A DNA stretch of 64,000 nucleotides, from contig JADNRZ010000020.1 of assembly GCA_015501605.1 (NCBI GenBank), positions 496,001 to 560,000 of the forward strand, read 5' to 3'. This DNA comes from Panaeolus papilionaceus (lineage: Eukaryota > Basidiomycota > Agaricomycetes > Agaricales). The notes under the pieces are model-generated. The model was given only the letters and a program-made list of their open reading frames with translations, was not told the origin of the DNA and did not search any database. Positions within the stretch are counted from its first letter, which is position 1. Each line of letters starts with the position of its first letter. The translations under genes and the position numbers were made by a program. This document shows, piece after piece, positions 9,831 through 21,614 of this stretch.

Positions 9831-11022
9831 TTAGACCGGAGGGGAGAGCTTCCTTTCCCTAAGTCAAGGTTTTTGTGGGATTAATATATACATATTGAGC
9901 AGGTTTCCACACCCACTCACCCATTCGCGTTCCCAAGCAAGTCCTCAAATCGCCTCCGCAACCTTTCCACCTCTGCACTCCACTCTTTTCCGGTTTCATG
10001 CCCATGGTCGAGCTGAAACGCGCGCACCTCTCGGATGAATTGCTCAAGGTCTTTCGTCCTTGTGATAGACAACTCAGGTTCGTTGGAGCCTCGAGCACGA
10101 GCAAGATAAGATGCTACGATAGTTGATAGTGCCCCTGTTGATTTGGAACGCCATCAGTGACAGATTAGATAGAAGTTTGAGCCGGCATGTAACGCACCGA
10201 GGATTGTGGTATTAACGGCTGCCTGTAGTACACAGTAATTTTAGAAGGCATGAATCAAGATCGGAGAATATTCGGACTCACGGAATGACCAGTCGTGGCT
10301 ACGGCTGACAGTCCAGTCGTCAATGACCCCAGCAGTACTTGAAGTCCAATGGCAGCATTCAACGCCCAGCCAGTGTATTTAGCCTTTCGCTCGTACTTAA
10401 TCATTTCCTGTGTTGCGGCTTCAAGGGTGGGTTGTAGTCGGTCATAAACCGTTTTCGAGTGGGTCTAAAGGGGAATAAGTGCTGTTGCTAAGTAGTTGGG
10501 TCGATAAAGACATACCGTAATTGTAGGGACGATATGATCAATTTCTGACAATGGCGGGCCTGCAGAGAATCGTCGATCAAGCGTTCTGTTCCTCCGCAAC
10601 ATAGCGTCGTATGCCCGTCCTGGAGCCAGTGGTTGAGGCAATGGATGCCCCAAACCAATCCCCTGAGTGATGATAGGGCTTGCCTGAGCATGAATGTCGT
10701 GGGCCCCAGAGAGTGTATCAGCGTCATCTGGGATTTTTTCAATACTCGATGGTGAAGCGCGGCGAGCAGTGGCTTCTCTCTGAGCTTGAGACGGATTCCT
10801 TGGAGCATCGCCTGGCGAACGTGGCTCATCGTAAGGCGTTACTTGCACAAGCGGTGGTAAGCGCTCGGGTTGATTGACGCCAGATGGTGCTGTAGTCGGA
10901 CTAGGCAACCCTGTGTTCTGGGGGATTGTCTGGCTCAGGGGTCCAGCAGGTGCAGGTTGGTTGGAGGCCTGTGGCGCCGGTGCCGATGTTATAATTGGAA
11001 GAGGACGGTCCGAGGGATCCAT
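9831..11022 (-). CDS. Fungal SLATT-domain protein (two-helix putative effector)
   Basis: The gene has five exons on the minus strand. Exon 1 from ATG at 11022 encodes a Pro/Ser/Ala-rich, probably disordered region of about 165 residues. The next exons read THSKTVYDRLQPTLEAAT, YERKAKYTGWALNAAIGLQV, LLGSLTTGLSAVATTGHS, then a 25-base exon (10198-10222), ALSTIVASYLARARGSNEPE, and LRRRFEDLLGNANG. A GTGAGT intron and a last exon, ERKLSPPV, follow, with the stop at 9831. The helix pair (GWALN...LSAV and AVNTTILGALSTIVASYLA) flanked by the KY.GWALN and SNEPELS motifs is the fungal SLATT family (SMODS- and SLOG-associating two-TM effector). In bacteria SLATT proteins are predicted pore-forming effectors of nucleotide-signalling defence systems; the fungal role is unproven. 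The disordered N-terminus could be regulatory. I am confident of family membership, not of function. Confidence 0.82.
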
Positions 11023-11658
11023 GTTGTATTGAAACTTGAGCGGAAATCCTTCTTCAGAGCGCTAGTCCGAAGAGCATCCAGACAAGGGTTGGGGAACGAA
11101 GGGGGGCTAGCCACAAAAAGTGAAGTACTGGGCATTTTGTTGGTTGTAGTGGGTTATTTGAGGAACTGAAGATGAAGCGAATAAAAGTGTACATGGTGAT
11201 AGATGTGAGTCCATGGTGGCAGACGCTTCCGAGCTTCCAAGTCAAATGTCATTCATCGACGTGAGAATTGTTAGGAAACGCCTGATATAAATGAATTGTG
11301 GCGTAGGACTTCTGTGTGAAAGAGGTGTGAGCCACATGTTACGGCTGGCAATGAGGTTTGTATGTATTGCCATTGCTTCGGGAATTTATAAAGGACGAGG
11401 GAGAGATAACCTTTTTGAAGAACATCCAAATCATAACACCGGAGAAAAACAAATATGGATGTTGCAACTCCCCGGAGTCGTTGATTACTCCGACTTTAAT
11501 TTAACATAAAGCCACAAATAGGGCCCATCTGAATCGTTCATGCGCGTAATCTATTGAACTGAATACATCTATATCTGTATCAAAGACTTCAATAAGCCCA
11601 GGGAAAGTAGGTCGTGTCTGGAATCAAGTAAAAGGGGATAAACGGGGGCGAGATAAAC
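11023..11658. other. Intergenic between SLATT and XRN1
   Basis: This tandem minus-strand spacer contains the SLATT promoter and the XRN1 3' UTR. Short frames here (11054-11245 minus, 11291-11509 plus) do not look coding. Confidence 0.5.
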
Positions 11659-14600
11659 TCATGAAGGTAGGGGTGGAGCAGCGAAACCCCTTCCACGCCC
11701 TCTGGGACCACCACGACCGCGTCCCCGGTCAAAATTAGGATTAAAACCTCCTCTGCCACCCCGTAACCCTCCTGGTCCTGGAGCGAAACCACCTCGTCCT
11801 CCTCCTCGAGGGAACCCTCGGTGAGGATGTGGGTGGGGTGGTGGGGCAGATGAACCGTTAGACTGAGGCCCTGCCCCATTGGCGGGATGTTGTCCAGCAT
11901 CTGGGTTTTTGGCTGTAGAAGTAGGGACCGGAGGGACAGATGGACTATGGGCGGGTCTACCTCCCCGATTAGGATTTGTCATGATATGAATGTTCTGGTG
12001 GCTGAATATTCATGTCAGTACTGAGCTCAGGGAATTGTGGAGTCACCAAGAGAACGCTTACTTTGAGTGAGGGGCCGGTCGGAATCCAGCAGCAGCCTGT
12101 TGGCCACTCTTTGGTTGAATAACAGGATGCGGACCAAAGCGAGGGTTGAAAGGCACATTGTCGCGGACTGGAGGGGGTGCTTTAGGATTGGTAGAGGTCA
12201 CAAACTGTGGATTGCTGAGATTCAGGCAGGTGTTGAACTCGACAGTTGATCCACGGTATTGTGAGCATCTGTCAACTTATTTTAGCGCGTTCAAATGATT
12301 CCGGGACTAAATGCTTTCGTACCTGTCACCCAATGTGATGCCCGACATGAAGGGAACGTCCCAGGCCACATCCATAGATTTAGTGTTGAGCCCGATAACG
12401 ACACCCTTTACTGACAAAGGGACTCCTCCCGTGTCTTGAACCATAGTGACGCGGTCACCCAACGCGAAGTGCTGATTCTGCAGGCGGTATACAGCATGGG
12501 AGGGTTTCAATACAGCCTGACGAGGTATTCCTTTCACAATGGCCTTCTTGATCTGAGAAGCATTCTTTTCCTTGGTAAATCTGTCGGCTAGGGCTTCAAT
12601 CTCGCCAACCGTTTCCTGAACATCACTTAGCTAATGGTTTTGAGTTTGAACGAGGGAAAGCATACCTTGCTGAGCTGATCGGAGAAAAGGGAAACAGGCT
12701 CAAAGTCCCTCACACCTTTAGCCTTCAACCATTGCTTGATTTCACGAACTCTCGCATCGGGGTCTTGACCTCCCAAAACTTCCGATGCCTTTGCAATGGC
12801 TGTCAAAAACAACAAAGTGTCAGAGTGTGGCTGAAAAGGTTAAACGAAGCCAAAAGCTCTTACCATCTCCGCCCCTGTCCAAGGAGCTGAATAGCTCAGG
12901 GAATGCGGCCTAAAATTATATTTAGTCAGACAAATCGACTCGTAATACATATATATAGTCCAGGAACGTACTTTGTATTCCCTGATGAGTTCAACTGCTT
13001 TCTCACTGTATTCCCAAGTACGTCCATCTTTGCGGGAATAATCAATAACTTTGAGAGCTTTCGCCTCAAACTTCAAGCTGAGTCCGACATTGGTCTTCTG
13101 TCCATCAGAGGTTAAGACCATGAAGCTAGAAGTTATTTTTCCGAGAGCACGTCCAGAAAGTCCGACCAGCTCTGCAGCCTTGTACGACTGGAAGTAGCGG
13201 CTGGCCTTTCGGCGAGCAACAATCGTCTTGAACTTGTCATTCTCCTCACGTTCACTTGGGAAGAACTAAAATAGCGTAAATCACTTATTAGGGCCTTAAT
13301 TGGCAGAAACGAAATCAAAGGACGTACTGCAAGAATGACGGATAGTGAGTTCTCGGTCGTAGCTGACACCTGAGCAGCCACGCCATAAGCATGTTCGCCC
13401 AAGAAGAAAATTTTGCTGCCGTCTGGAAATTCTTCTGCCAGCGGAGGTGCGGGTCTCTCCAAATAGCGAGGATCTTCAGAAGCTACATCCGTGACGCACA
13501 TCTGAACGGCCTGTTCAGTCTCCTTGTCAAAGCCCTCGTAGTCCTTGACGAAGGCACCGGACTCCAGACGCTTGAGACCTGAAAAAATGTCGGGGGTGAG
13601 CAACTCTTATCTTCACCAGTAAAAGATGTTTCACCTTTCAAAGGTCGCACATGCAATAAGATGTCTACATCGCCAGTGATAACACCACAACGCTTAGAGT
13701 AGTAGTGTTCAATGCGCTCCGCCTTTCCTTTCCAGTGTGAAATAGCTTGCGGGGCATGAGGGTTGGAGATAACCTTGGCAGGTGATCCAGGAGTGACGTT
13801 CATCTTCTCGTATTTGAAAAGAGAGTCTGAAATGGCAACGACTAACGCTTCCTGGAGGAACGGCCATCCAATGAAAATGCGTTCTCCAACTATCGCATTG
13901 GCGATCTCCTCCGACTTCCTGTTCTCATGGGGGTTCTGAATGTGCACAATCATGGACTTGTTTCGACTTTCAGAGCCATGAATGTTCACCCCATGATGAC
14001 CCAAGGTCGCTGTATGAGGAAGTGTGTGAAGGGAAGGGAAACCTGCCAGCGCCTCAGCGCCGAGAGCAACACCCTCACATAACCCAGGAACGAGATGAAG
14101 ACCGTCCAATGTAGGCAGGTCAAACGGTTCCATGATGCATGTGCAACGATAAATTGGCGGGAAGAACCCGGGCAACGACGAGGGATACACAGTCGTTCCA
14201 TCTGGGTTGTACCTGAACTTCGTACTTGAACCCCATGAATTACGGTTCTTCTCTTCAGGGGTCAATCTATGTTCTCGAGCTATTGTCAAAATTCAGAGAG
14301 TAGACAGAAAAGCGATAGAGCACAATTTAGAAAAAAGTAGTGTAGAAGGCATAGATACTCCACGCACCGGACATAGCTTTGAGTAACCGCTTTTCGTCAA
14401 TGAACGGGATCTTCACGATAGCTTCCCAGTCCTGTTTTTTGCCATTGAGATCCTGCTCAAACTCCAACGGGTAGAAATCCAAAATCGTCGAGTTTGGATC
14501 ATACATCAGATCCTAAACATCTTTTAGCCTCTGAACACTCCCCAGAAACAAGAATTCTCACCCTGTAGGCCATAGGAATGTGTTCCATACTGGCAACGGG

Positions 14601-17069
14601 GAGTACACCCATGAGCTGCTCAAATGGCTTGAACGGCGTTCCTAACTCAAAATCGAAGGACATATTGTCGATGCCTCGGAGATCTGAATTACATGGTGAT
14701 CAGTGTCTCCCTCGTTGTATGCAATGCCGTCATAAAAACACACCTGAAATTCTTGGTGCATAGTGGTAGGGGTAGAACCACCCCCAAGATGCAACACCAC
14801 TGTAATAGTAGTGCATAACCCACTGAAGGCCCTCAACATACTTGAAAATAAGATGGTGCATTGCCTTGGGATCATCGTACGAAATCTCAAGTTTACCCTG
14901 TGACCAAGGTCCACGTATATCAGCGTGGTATTCATCTTTGAACAAAGTATAAAACATACCTGATAATAATTACGCTTCCATTCGTCCATCTTAAGCTTGA
15001 TGGACCTGTCGTGCCGTTCATCAAAAGTACCCTCAGAATCAGGGTCTGACACAGGTGCTCTCTCATATTTCTTCAGAACTCGGTCAACGGCGGCACGGGA
15101 CTCGGGGTCACTGCCCACATCCTCCCATTCGCCTTCATCGTCATCTGCCCCATCTTGGACTACCTCGCCTTCGTCTGGAACACCAGGAAGACGAACTGTC
15201 ATCACATTCTCGTCCTGCTCGTCGTATTCATCCCACCTCAACGTGAGATGTAAATCGTTGGCCAATTTCGTGATAAATGTTCGATCCCGCGCAGGGAAAT
15301 CGTTTTTAAGGGCAAGCTTCGTAGCTTGGACGGCTGCCTCTGGGGTGTCCGCACGACTTTGCAAAACAAAAGCTTTGACCTTGTCGAACACCACTCGTTG
15401 TTCTTTCGTAAGAACTAAAAATCGTCTCCATGTTAGTTATTGTTGGCAGATGACGGAAAATATGTGTTTCACCTAGTCCATTCGCGTTCCTGTTGGGCTT
15501 CTCGGCTTCTTTGTTGTACTTCGCCTGCTTTCCTTTGTAGTAATTGAGGTCTGCGTATTCCTTCTCGAAAACCTCCTGCTCCCATAACATCATCTCATCC
15601 AGCACAACCTGCAGCCTCTGAGTGTTGATAGCTCCTCCCTCGTTTATGTATCCATCTGAATAACCCATGGTATCAGCATTGAATAATTAAAATGTTGGCA
15701 AGCTGCGTACCTAATCCTGGCAACACCTTCTTATACACGTCAAACAGTCTCTCCAATCCATTCTCGTTAATATGAAGATCCGGAAGATTGGGCAAAAAGT
15801 CGTTGCCCACGAAGACCGCCAGCAGAATAAAATCGTCAATAACGCGTTCCAAACTGTATGGGAACGGTAGAGTGTGCTCTATGTCTCGGAATTCGAGGTC
15901 GAGGTACTCTCGCATGAGCGATAGATGTAAAAGATAGAAATTTATAGATTCAAGACTGGGAATTAGATGGTCAGAAACAACATCATATATCAAATAAATA
16001 GTAGGGGACAAACCTTGTATTGCTCTTTTTGCGAGAACCAGGGCCAAACTTGACCTCCTCGCGGAGCAAACAGAAATGTGGGTCGTGACTCAATAAGCCC
16101 AACATAATAAGATCGGCATCAAGCCCGTACAGACAGTGTCGAACATTAGGGTTGTAGTCGGGCTGTGCCCGTGACAAACGAATGTACTCCATAATCTTGT
16201 GTTCTCCTTCTCCTGGCACCTCGTGGCCAGACAATACGACTTCAATATCTCGCCAATTCGCGTCTTCTGTGATCTTCTTATTGACAAAGTAATGTAGTTG
16301 CTGGGACAGGCGGACCATGAAAGGGGTGCCTATTTGTCCATACCAGTGAGCAGAGGTGTTGCAGGATGCAAGGGGAAATCATACCTGGCGTGATACAGTT
16401 ACTGTCAAATGCTTTCTCCTCTGGTAGCTTCTCCCCTTTGGCCTCAGCCTTCTCTCTGATCTCCTTCGCCTCTTTTGCAGTACGGAAACGACGACTGCGT
16501 TGCTGATTCATCTTTGCCCTCGGTGCGACACCATCCACAGCCATGAAGAAAAGTTTCTTGGGTTTGATTTTCCCGAAAAGATGATCAACATAGGCGAAGA
16601 TGGATGTGAATATCTGTTCCTCTGAAAGTCGGAAATGCGCATCCTCGTCATTGGGATGTGAACCTAGCAACTAGTAAGCGGATGAAATATATGACTGTTA
16701 TAGAGACTTACAATTGTGAACGATTCCATTGAAATCCAGATAAAGATTGTCTATGATACAACAACAGCATGCGTAAGCACGAGGCACAAGTCCCAAATTC
16801 TTGACTGAGCTACATACCGAATTCTGGAATCTTGTTCTCTTGAATCAGTTGGGAAGTTAAAGGGTACCGTTCTCTGGAAGCAAATAAGCTTTAGAAATAA
16901 CTATACATTGACAAACATACGAGATATAACGGAAGAACTATGGGAATAAGGTCAAATCTTGAAGTTCAACATGAGTCATGACGCTTACCTTTGGAATACC
17001 TGACAAATATTTGAACCAAGCCGAATTAGAATCAATTGCAATGATGTTTAAAAAGATTTACGCACCCAT
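11659..17069 (-). CDS. XRN1: 5'-3' exoribonuclease 1
   Basis: This long, intron-rich gene encodes the cytoplasmic exonuclease that degrades decapped, 5'-monophosphate mRNA. The N-terminus assembles as MGIPKFFRYISERYPL from exons of only 4 (17066-17069), 11 (16989-16999) and 17 bases (16921-16937), followed by larger ones. The acidic catalytic set is present: Asp35 in [12 protein letters not shown], then [29 protein letters not shown] and GNDFLPNLP, with the basic [10 protein letters not shown] that contacts the 5' phosphate. The [14 protein letters not shown] stretch is typical of XRN1 rather than nuclear RAT1. Downstream come the D1 region (13483-14289), an SH3-like segment (around 12307-12537, [15 protein letters not shown]) and an Arg/Gly-rich tail ending at 11659 ([13 protein letters not shown]). 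The Arg/Gly tail may bind RNA or decapping partners. Individual mid-gene splice sites were not all verified. Confidence 0.92.
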
Positions 17070-17554
17070 GACTGTAGAATTAGCGCGATTCCGTGTAAAT
17101 GTGGGGTAGGTTAGGGAGTGGTAGTGGTGGTGATGGATTGAGATCTGAATATGGTAATTTTTGGTCACTCATTGCAGTGCTGGCGCGCGACAACTTGCTC
17201 CCGTACCACGACGTCGACAATGCTGCAGTACTATTGTTCACTATATTATTGGACTAGTCACAGCAAAATGTGCTATATCAGTACACATGGCATAATTATT
17301 ACAACTTGACATTTCAAAATTTTGGCGTTACTGACAATTAACTCGTTAAAATCCACAAATTAACGTTTCTTAATTATTGGTTTCATTAACGTTTTTCTGG
17401 ATTTTTAAATAGGACAACCCCATCTGCCTAAAAGGACGGGAGGCGGATTTTAAATTCTAAGTAATGTCTACCCCACCGCACAAGATAAACGTCGATATCG
17501 GCACGGTGAATTATCTAAACTTGTCACCTAAACCTCGGGCGTTTTCTGTCCAAT
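17070..17554. other. Upstream region of XRN1
   Basis: A/T-rich stretch (about 17230-17460) between the XRN1 start and the possible plus-strand gene. It probably carries the XRN1 promoter. No TATA box was assigned. Confidence 0.45.
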
Positions 17555-17992
17555 ATGTCCGACTCTGGCTCTTCGTCGGCTATTCTAAGCGCTTCAGAGC
17601 TTTCGATCCTTGCAGAACGTATCTTTCGACATCCGCCCCATGCAGTCCTTCGGTTGTGCCGGCCTTGCCATTTGCAGTCAAGGAACCATCGGTCCGTCGA
17701 CGCTGCCGGTGGGCCCTTGCTTCTCTCAATACCGCCATCGGAATGGCAGTCGACCCTTCTCCAGAGAGCTTCAATCGAGTGATACAAGCATGTCGCCGTC
17801 TCCTCAAGTATAACCCTCCGCAAGGATGGCTCAAGTGGTATCGCTACCCTCCGCGTCCTCGGGATATGGAATCTGTCACAACAAATAGACTGTATTCAGC
17901 TTCGCAGCGCTGGCGGAGTAGGTTTTACTTATCGCTTTGCATCCGTTCATTCCGTTGCTGACCTCATAGATGGCCGCTTCACCTTCAGATAA
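17555..17992 (+). pseudogene. Possible decayed or mis-read plus-strand gene
   Basis: The frame from ATG 17555 (MSDSGSSSAILSASELSIL) runs to a TGA at 17780 and then continues in the same frame for 69 codons that look coding (HVAVSSSITLRKDGSSGIA, RVLGIWNLSQQIDCIQLRSA, VGFTYRFASVHSVADLIDG) to a TAA at 17990. No intron of normal size removes the TGA. It may be a gene with a nonsense mutation, or the first half may belong to another frame with unseen introns. Competing frames at 17464-17961 and on the minus strand overlap it. I recognise no family. Confidence 0.3.
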
Positions 17993-19355
17993 TGAACCCC
18001 TCAAACTCGGAAGCAAAGCGCTATTCTTGTTCATCTGATCCTCTACCCCTCAATACTTATGCGCATCATTTCTGATCGACCCCGCACTAAGTTTACAAGC
18101 CTTCAATCCCGCCACTTCCATCCCATGCCCTTGTACCTTTACGTCCCAGATTAATTCCTTGCCAAGGGGTAACAACCATTGTAAGGCTCCTAACTGCTAT
18201 ACTCCACGAACTAGATTTAGCTGCTGAAAATCTACTTATCCATCTCTTTCCCTCTTCAGCATTCTTTGGACGAAGCTCGGAAAAATATCAGGACGATCAA
18301 GGAGGGTGAGGCTGCACCACATCGGCCGCCCGACATGATCACCCCTATCCATACCCCATTAAAACAACGTCCTTGACGTTTACTTATGGTCGGGCGTTAT
18401 ACATTGGAGAGTAAAAACGAGACCACTATTGAAATTTAGACAATCAGCATCACTCGACCTCATCGGAGACAGTCAAAGGGATTAATTAGAAGTGTAATAA
18501 CCTCCTTATCCGCCCATTTGCATTTAATGGCCAAACATACCCTTGGAACAAGTTCCATACTCGATGAGGGAGGAGACTGTGCAGCCGATAACCTCGGCAG
18601 AATTGTCGGAACAATGCGACCACTATCGTGTCCCAATACAGGCAGTAGCAGATGGGCCACAGATGGGCCATAGGACTGGGTGGGAGCCTGTTTCATCCTG
18701 ACGTACCACTTTATCAGCGGTAAAATACCAAGGTGACAGGAATCCTAAATGCCAGATCCATTGCTACCTCCCATCCCGTCATGGTCATGACATGGAGTCT
18801 TCTTGATGACGATGGAATGAATATGCACCTGCTGTCTCAGTGTACCCTGCTTGGACACAGTGCCTTCCCTTAACACTACCCTGTCCAACTGTAAGAGTAA
18901 CCTTCACTGAATGTACTGTGCATAGCATTTCAGAAGTTTGATTGTCGCTAATGCCGTGACAGGTCCAGCAAATATAGACGTTGCATTTCATCATATTGAC
19001 GCCTCGCATCAGATGCGATAGGCCAAAGATTTGAGTGACGTGGCCATCTGCTTTTCAGCTTTCCAGGCATTTCGAGATCCGTTCAACAGCTTATCCAGAC
19101 AGTTGCGATTCCAATCCTATCTCGTGGTCTTGTTCGTCACAAAGCTCCTACAATTGCTACACGGACATATCATGAGAAAATAATAAATAAATGAGTTCCA
19201 AATCGCCGTCTTCATGCTCCCAAGGTATGCTTCTTTACGGATCTCAATCGATGTTAATCTCATATAAAGGAGCGGAGAGGTACCTCGTTTGGCGTTTTGT
19301 TGAATGGTGTGAGAGTAACAAATACACCTTTTTAAATTATTTGGCAAATAAATGA
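17993..19355. other. Intergenic, about 1.4 kb
   Basis: No supported gene. A short frame at about 18030-18150 reads IISDRPRTKFTSLQSRHFHP and might be a further exon of the doubtful gene upstream. The right edge is the GUA1 3' flank. Confidence 0.4.
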
Positions 19356-21614
19356 TTACAACCATTCCACAGTCTAAAAAAGTTGGTTAAGTTTGCTGCG
19401 TGATAGAACGTATAAATACATTAAATCTCACCGCAGGAGGTTTAGAGGATATATCATAGGTGACGCGATTAATTCCCGACACCTCGTTGGTGATGCGTGA
19501 TGAAATGCGTCGCAGAACATCGGAAGGGAAATCAAACCTATACAACAAAACGTTGTTTAGTTATCAAGAAGGAACAAGACAGTGCGAAAATAACGTACCA
19601 GTCTGCCGTCATGAAGTCTTCAGACTGCACGGCACGCAGGGCAATGACCTGTAAAATGAATAAAAGGGTCAGTAAAATGAACGCCTTCCTAGGGAAAACT
19701 TTCAAGTTATATTCACTAACCTGTTCATATGTCCTTTGGTCACCCATAACGCCCACGGCTTTCACGGGAAGCAATACAGCGAAAGCCTGTGCAATCTGGT
19801 CGTAAAGTCCTGCTTTTCTGATTTCTTCAATGTATATGGTATCGGCCAATTGCAAAATTTTGACCTGATCGCGGGTAACTGGTCCAAGGATGCGAATGGC
19901 AAGGCCAGGGCCAGGGAATGGGTGACGTCCAACCAAATGGGCGGGGATGGAGAGAAGTCGGCCTAGAGCGCGAACCTCATCTGTAACGTAAAAGAACACA
20001 AAGTGCATTCAGCGCAAAGACAAAGAAAGCTGAAACAGGCAACTAGAGCGTACCTTTGAACAACTCTCTGAGGGGCTCAATCAGCTTGAGCTTCATGTCT
20101 TTCAGGAGACCTCCGACGTTGTGATGCGTCTTGATGGTTGCACTGGGACCTTTGAAGCTTATGCTCTCGATGACATCAGGATACAGGGTTCCCTGAAGTA
20201 GCCATTCGACGCGGCCTTTGGCGGCGGCTCCGTTCTTCTCCTCCTCTTCGGTGGCTGCCTCAAGTTTGGCGGCTTCAGCTTCAAAGACGTTGATGAAAGT
20301 ATTTCCAATAATTTTACGCTTCTTCTCGGGGTCCTCGACGCCTTCAAGTCGAGACAAGAACAGATCTGACGCATCCACAACGGTAAGATTGACACCGAGG
20401 TTCTTGTTCAGCATCTCGTGAACTTGGGCGGCCTCATTCAGACGCAAGACACCGTTATCGACCATTATAGCGTGGAACCTAAATATACGGAGATGAGAAT
20501 GTGATACTCAATCGCACATGATTGAAACGGCAAAGCCTACCTATCACCAATAGCTTCGTGCATGAGCTTGGCGGCGACGGTGCTATCAACACCGCCGCTA
20601 ACAGCACCAATAACACGTCCTGTTGGGCCACAGATCTCGCGAATACGGGCAATTTCTTTGCCGATGAACTCTTCCTACCAAAAGCGTAAAGTTCCAAGAA
20701 AAGGTTCCTCGAGGCCACCATTACGTACCATAGTCCAGTTCTGGCTGCAGCCACAGATGTTCAGAATGAACCGACCGATAACGGCCTTTCCATTGGGAGA
20801 GTGCGTGACCTCAGGGTGAAACTGAATTCCATAAATTGGCTTGCTATTGTGAGCTAAGGCTGCAAATGGGGCAGTCTGTGTATGACCAATAACATGGAAA
20901 TCTGGGGGTGGCTTTGACAGCTGATCACCATGGGACATCCAAACCTGAATGATAAAAATAATGTGCAAAAGAAAGAATACAACAAGTATTCAGTGTCGTT
21001 ACCAAAGAGCGTCGTAAAACCACATTACCTTCATTTGTTCCCCGAATCCCTCGAACAAGGCATCGACAGCGCCATCTCCAAACTTGTTGATGGTGATGTC
21101 TGCTGCGCCGTACTCCCTATGATCGCACTTAGAGACCTCTCCGCCGAGGTTCCAGGCGAGTTCCTGTCCAAAATGTAGGTAGGCATCTTTCGAGCAATAA
21201 ATAGCTTATTTCCCAGCGTACCTGAAGCCCGTAGCAAATACCAAGGATGGGGACACCCAGCTCAAATACGGCAGGATCAACGTGCGGCGATCCCTCATCG
21301 TAGACGGAGTATGGAGATCCGGATAAGATGATTCCTGTCGTCGACATCGATCAAAATGCTCGACAACCATTACCGGTCAAATATGAACCTTTAGGTTTGA
21401 AGTGAATATCCTTGATCTTTGTGGTACATGGCATAAGCTCTGCGTATACGTTGTGCTCTCGACATCTTCGCGTGATCAAGTGACTGTACTGTAGTTGTAA
21501 GTTGTTGTTTTGAATTAGCGTGAAACGTCGTCAAAAGTGAAAAATTGTGCTACACACCTGAGATCCAAAGTCAAGGATAAGTACCGTGTCGAACTGGTCG
21601 TGAATTTCAGCCAT
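19356..21614 (-). CDS. GUA1: GMP synthase [glutamine-hydrolysing]
   Basis: The enzyme makes GMP from XMP, ATP and glutamine in the cytosol, the last step of de novo guanine nucleotide synthesis. Exon 1 starts [19 protein letters not shown] at 21614. The class I amidotransferase domain shows [13 protein letters not shown], the nucleophile Cys in GICYGLQ, and the His-Glu pair in [11 protein letters not shown]. The ATP pyrophosphatase P-loop is [14 protein letters not shown]. The C-terminal dimerisation domain includes [29 protein letters not shown] and [16 protein letters not shown]. The last five residues (TVEWL, against the usual TIEWE) come from an 18-base terminal exon at 19356-19373, after an intron beginning GTGAGA. 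Length and domain order are normal. Confidence 0.95.
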
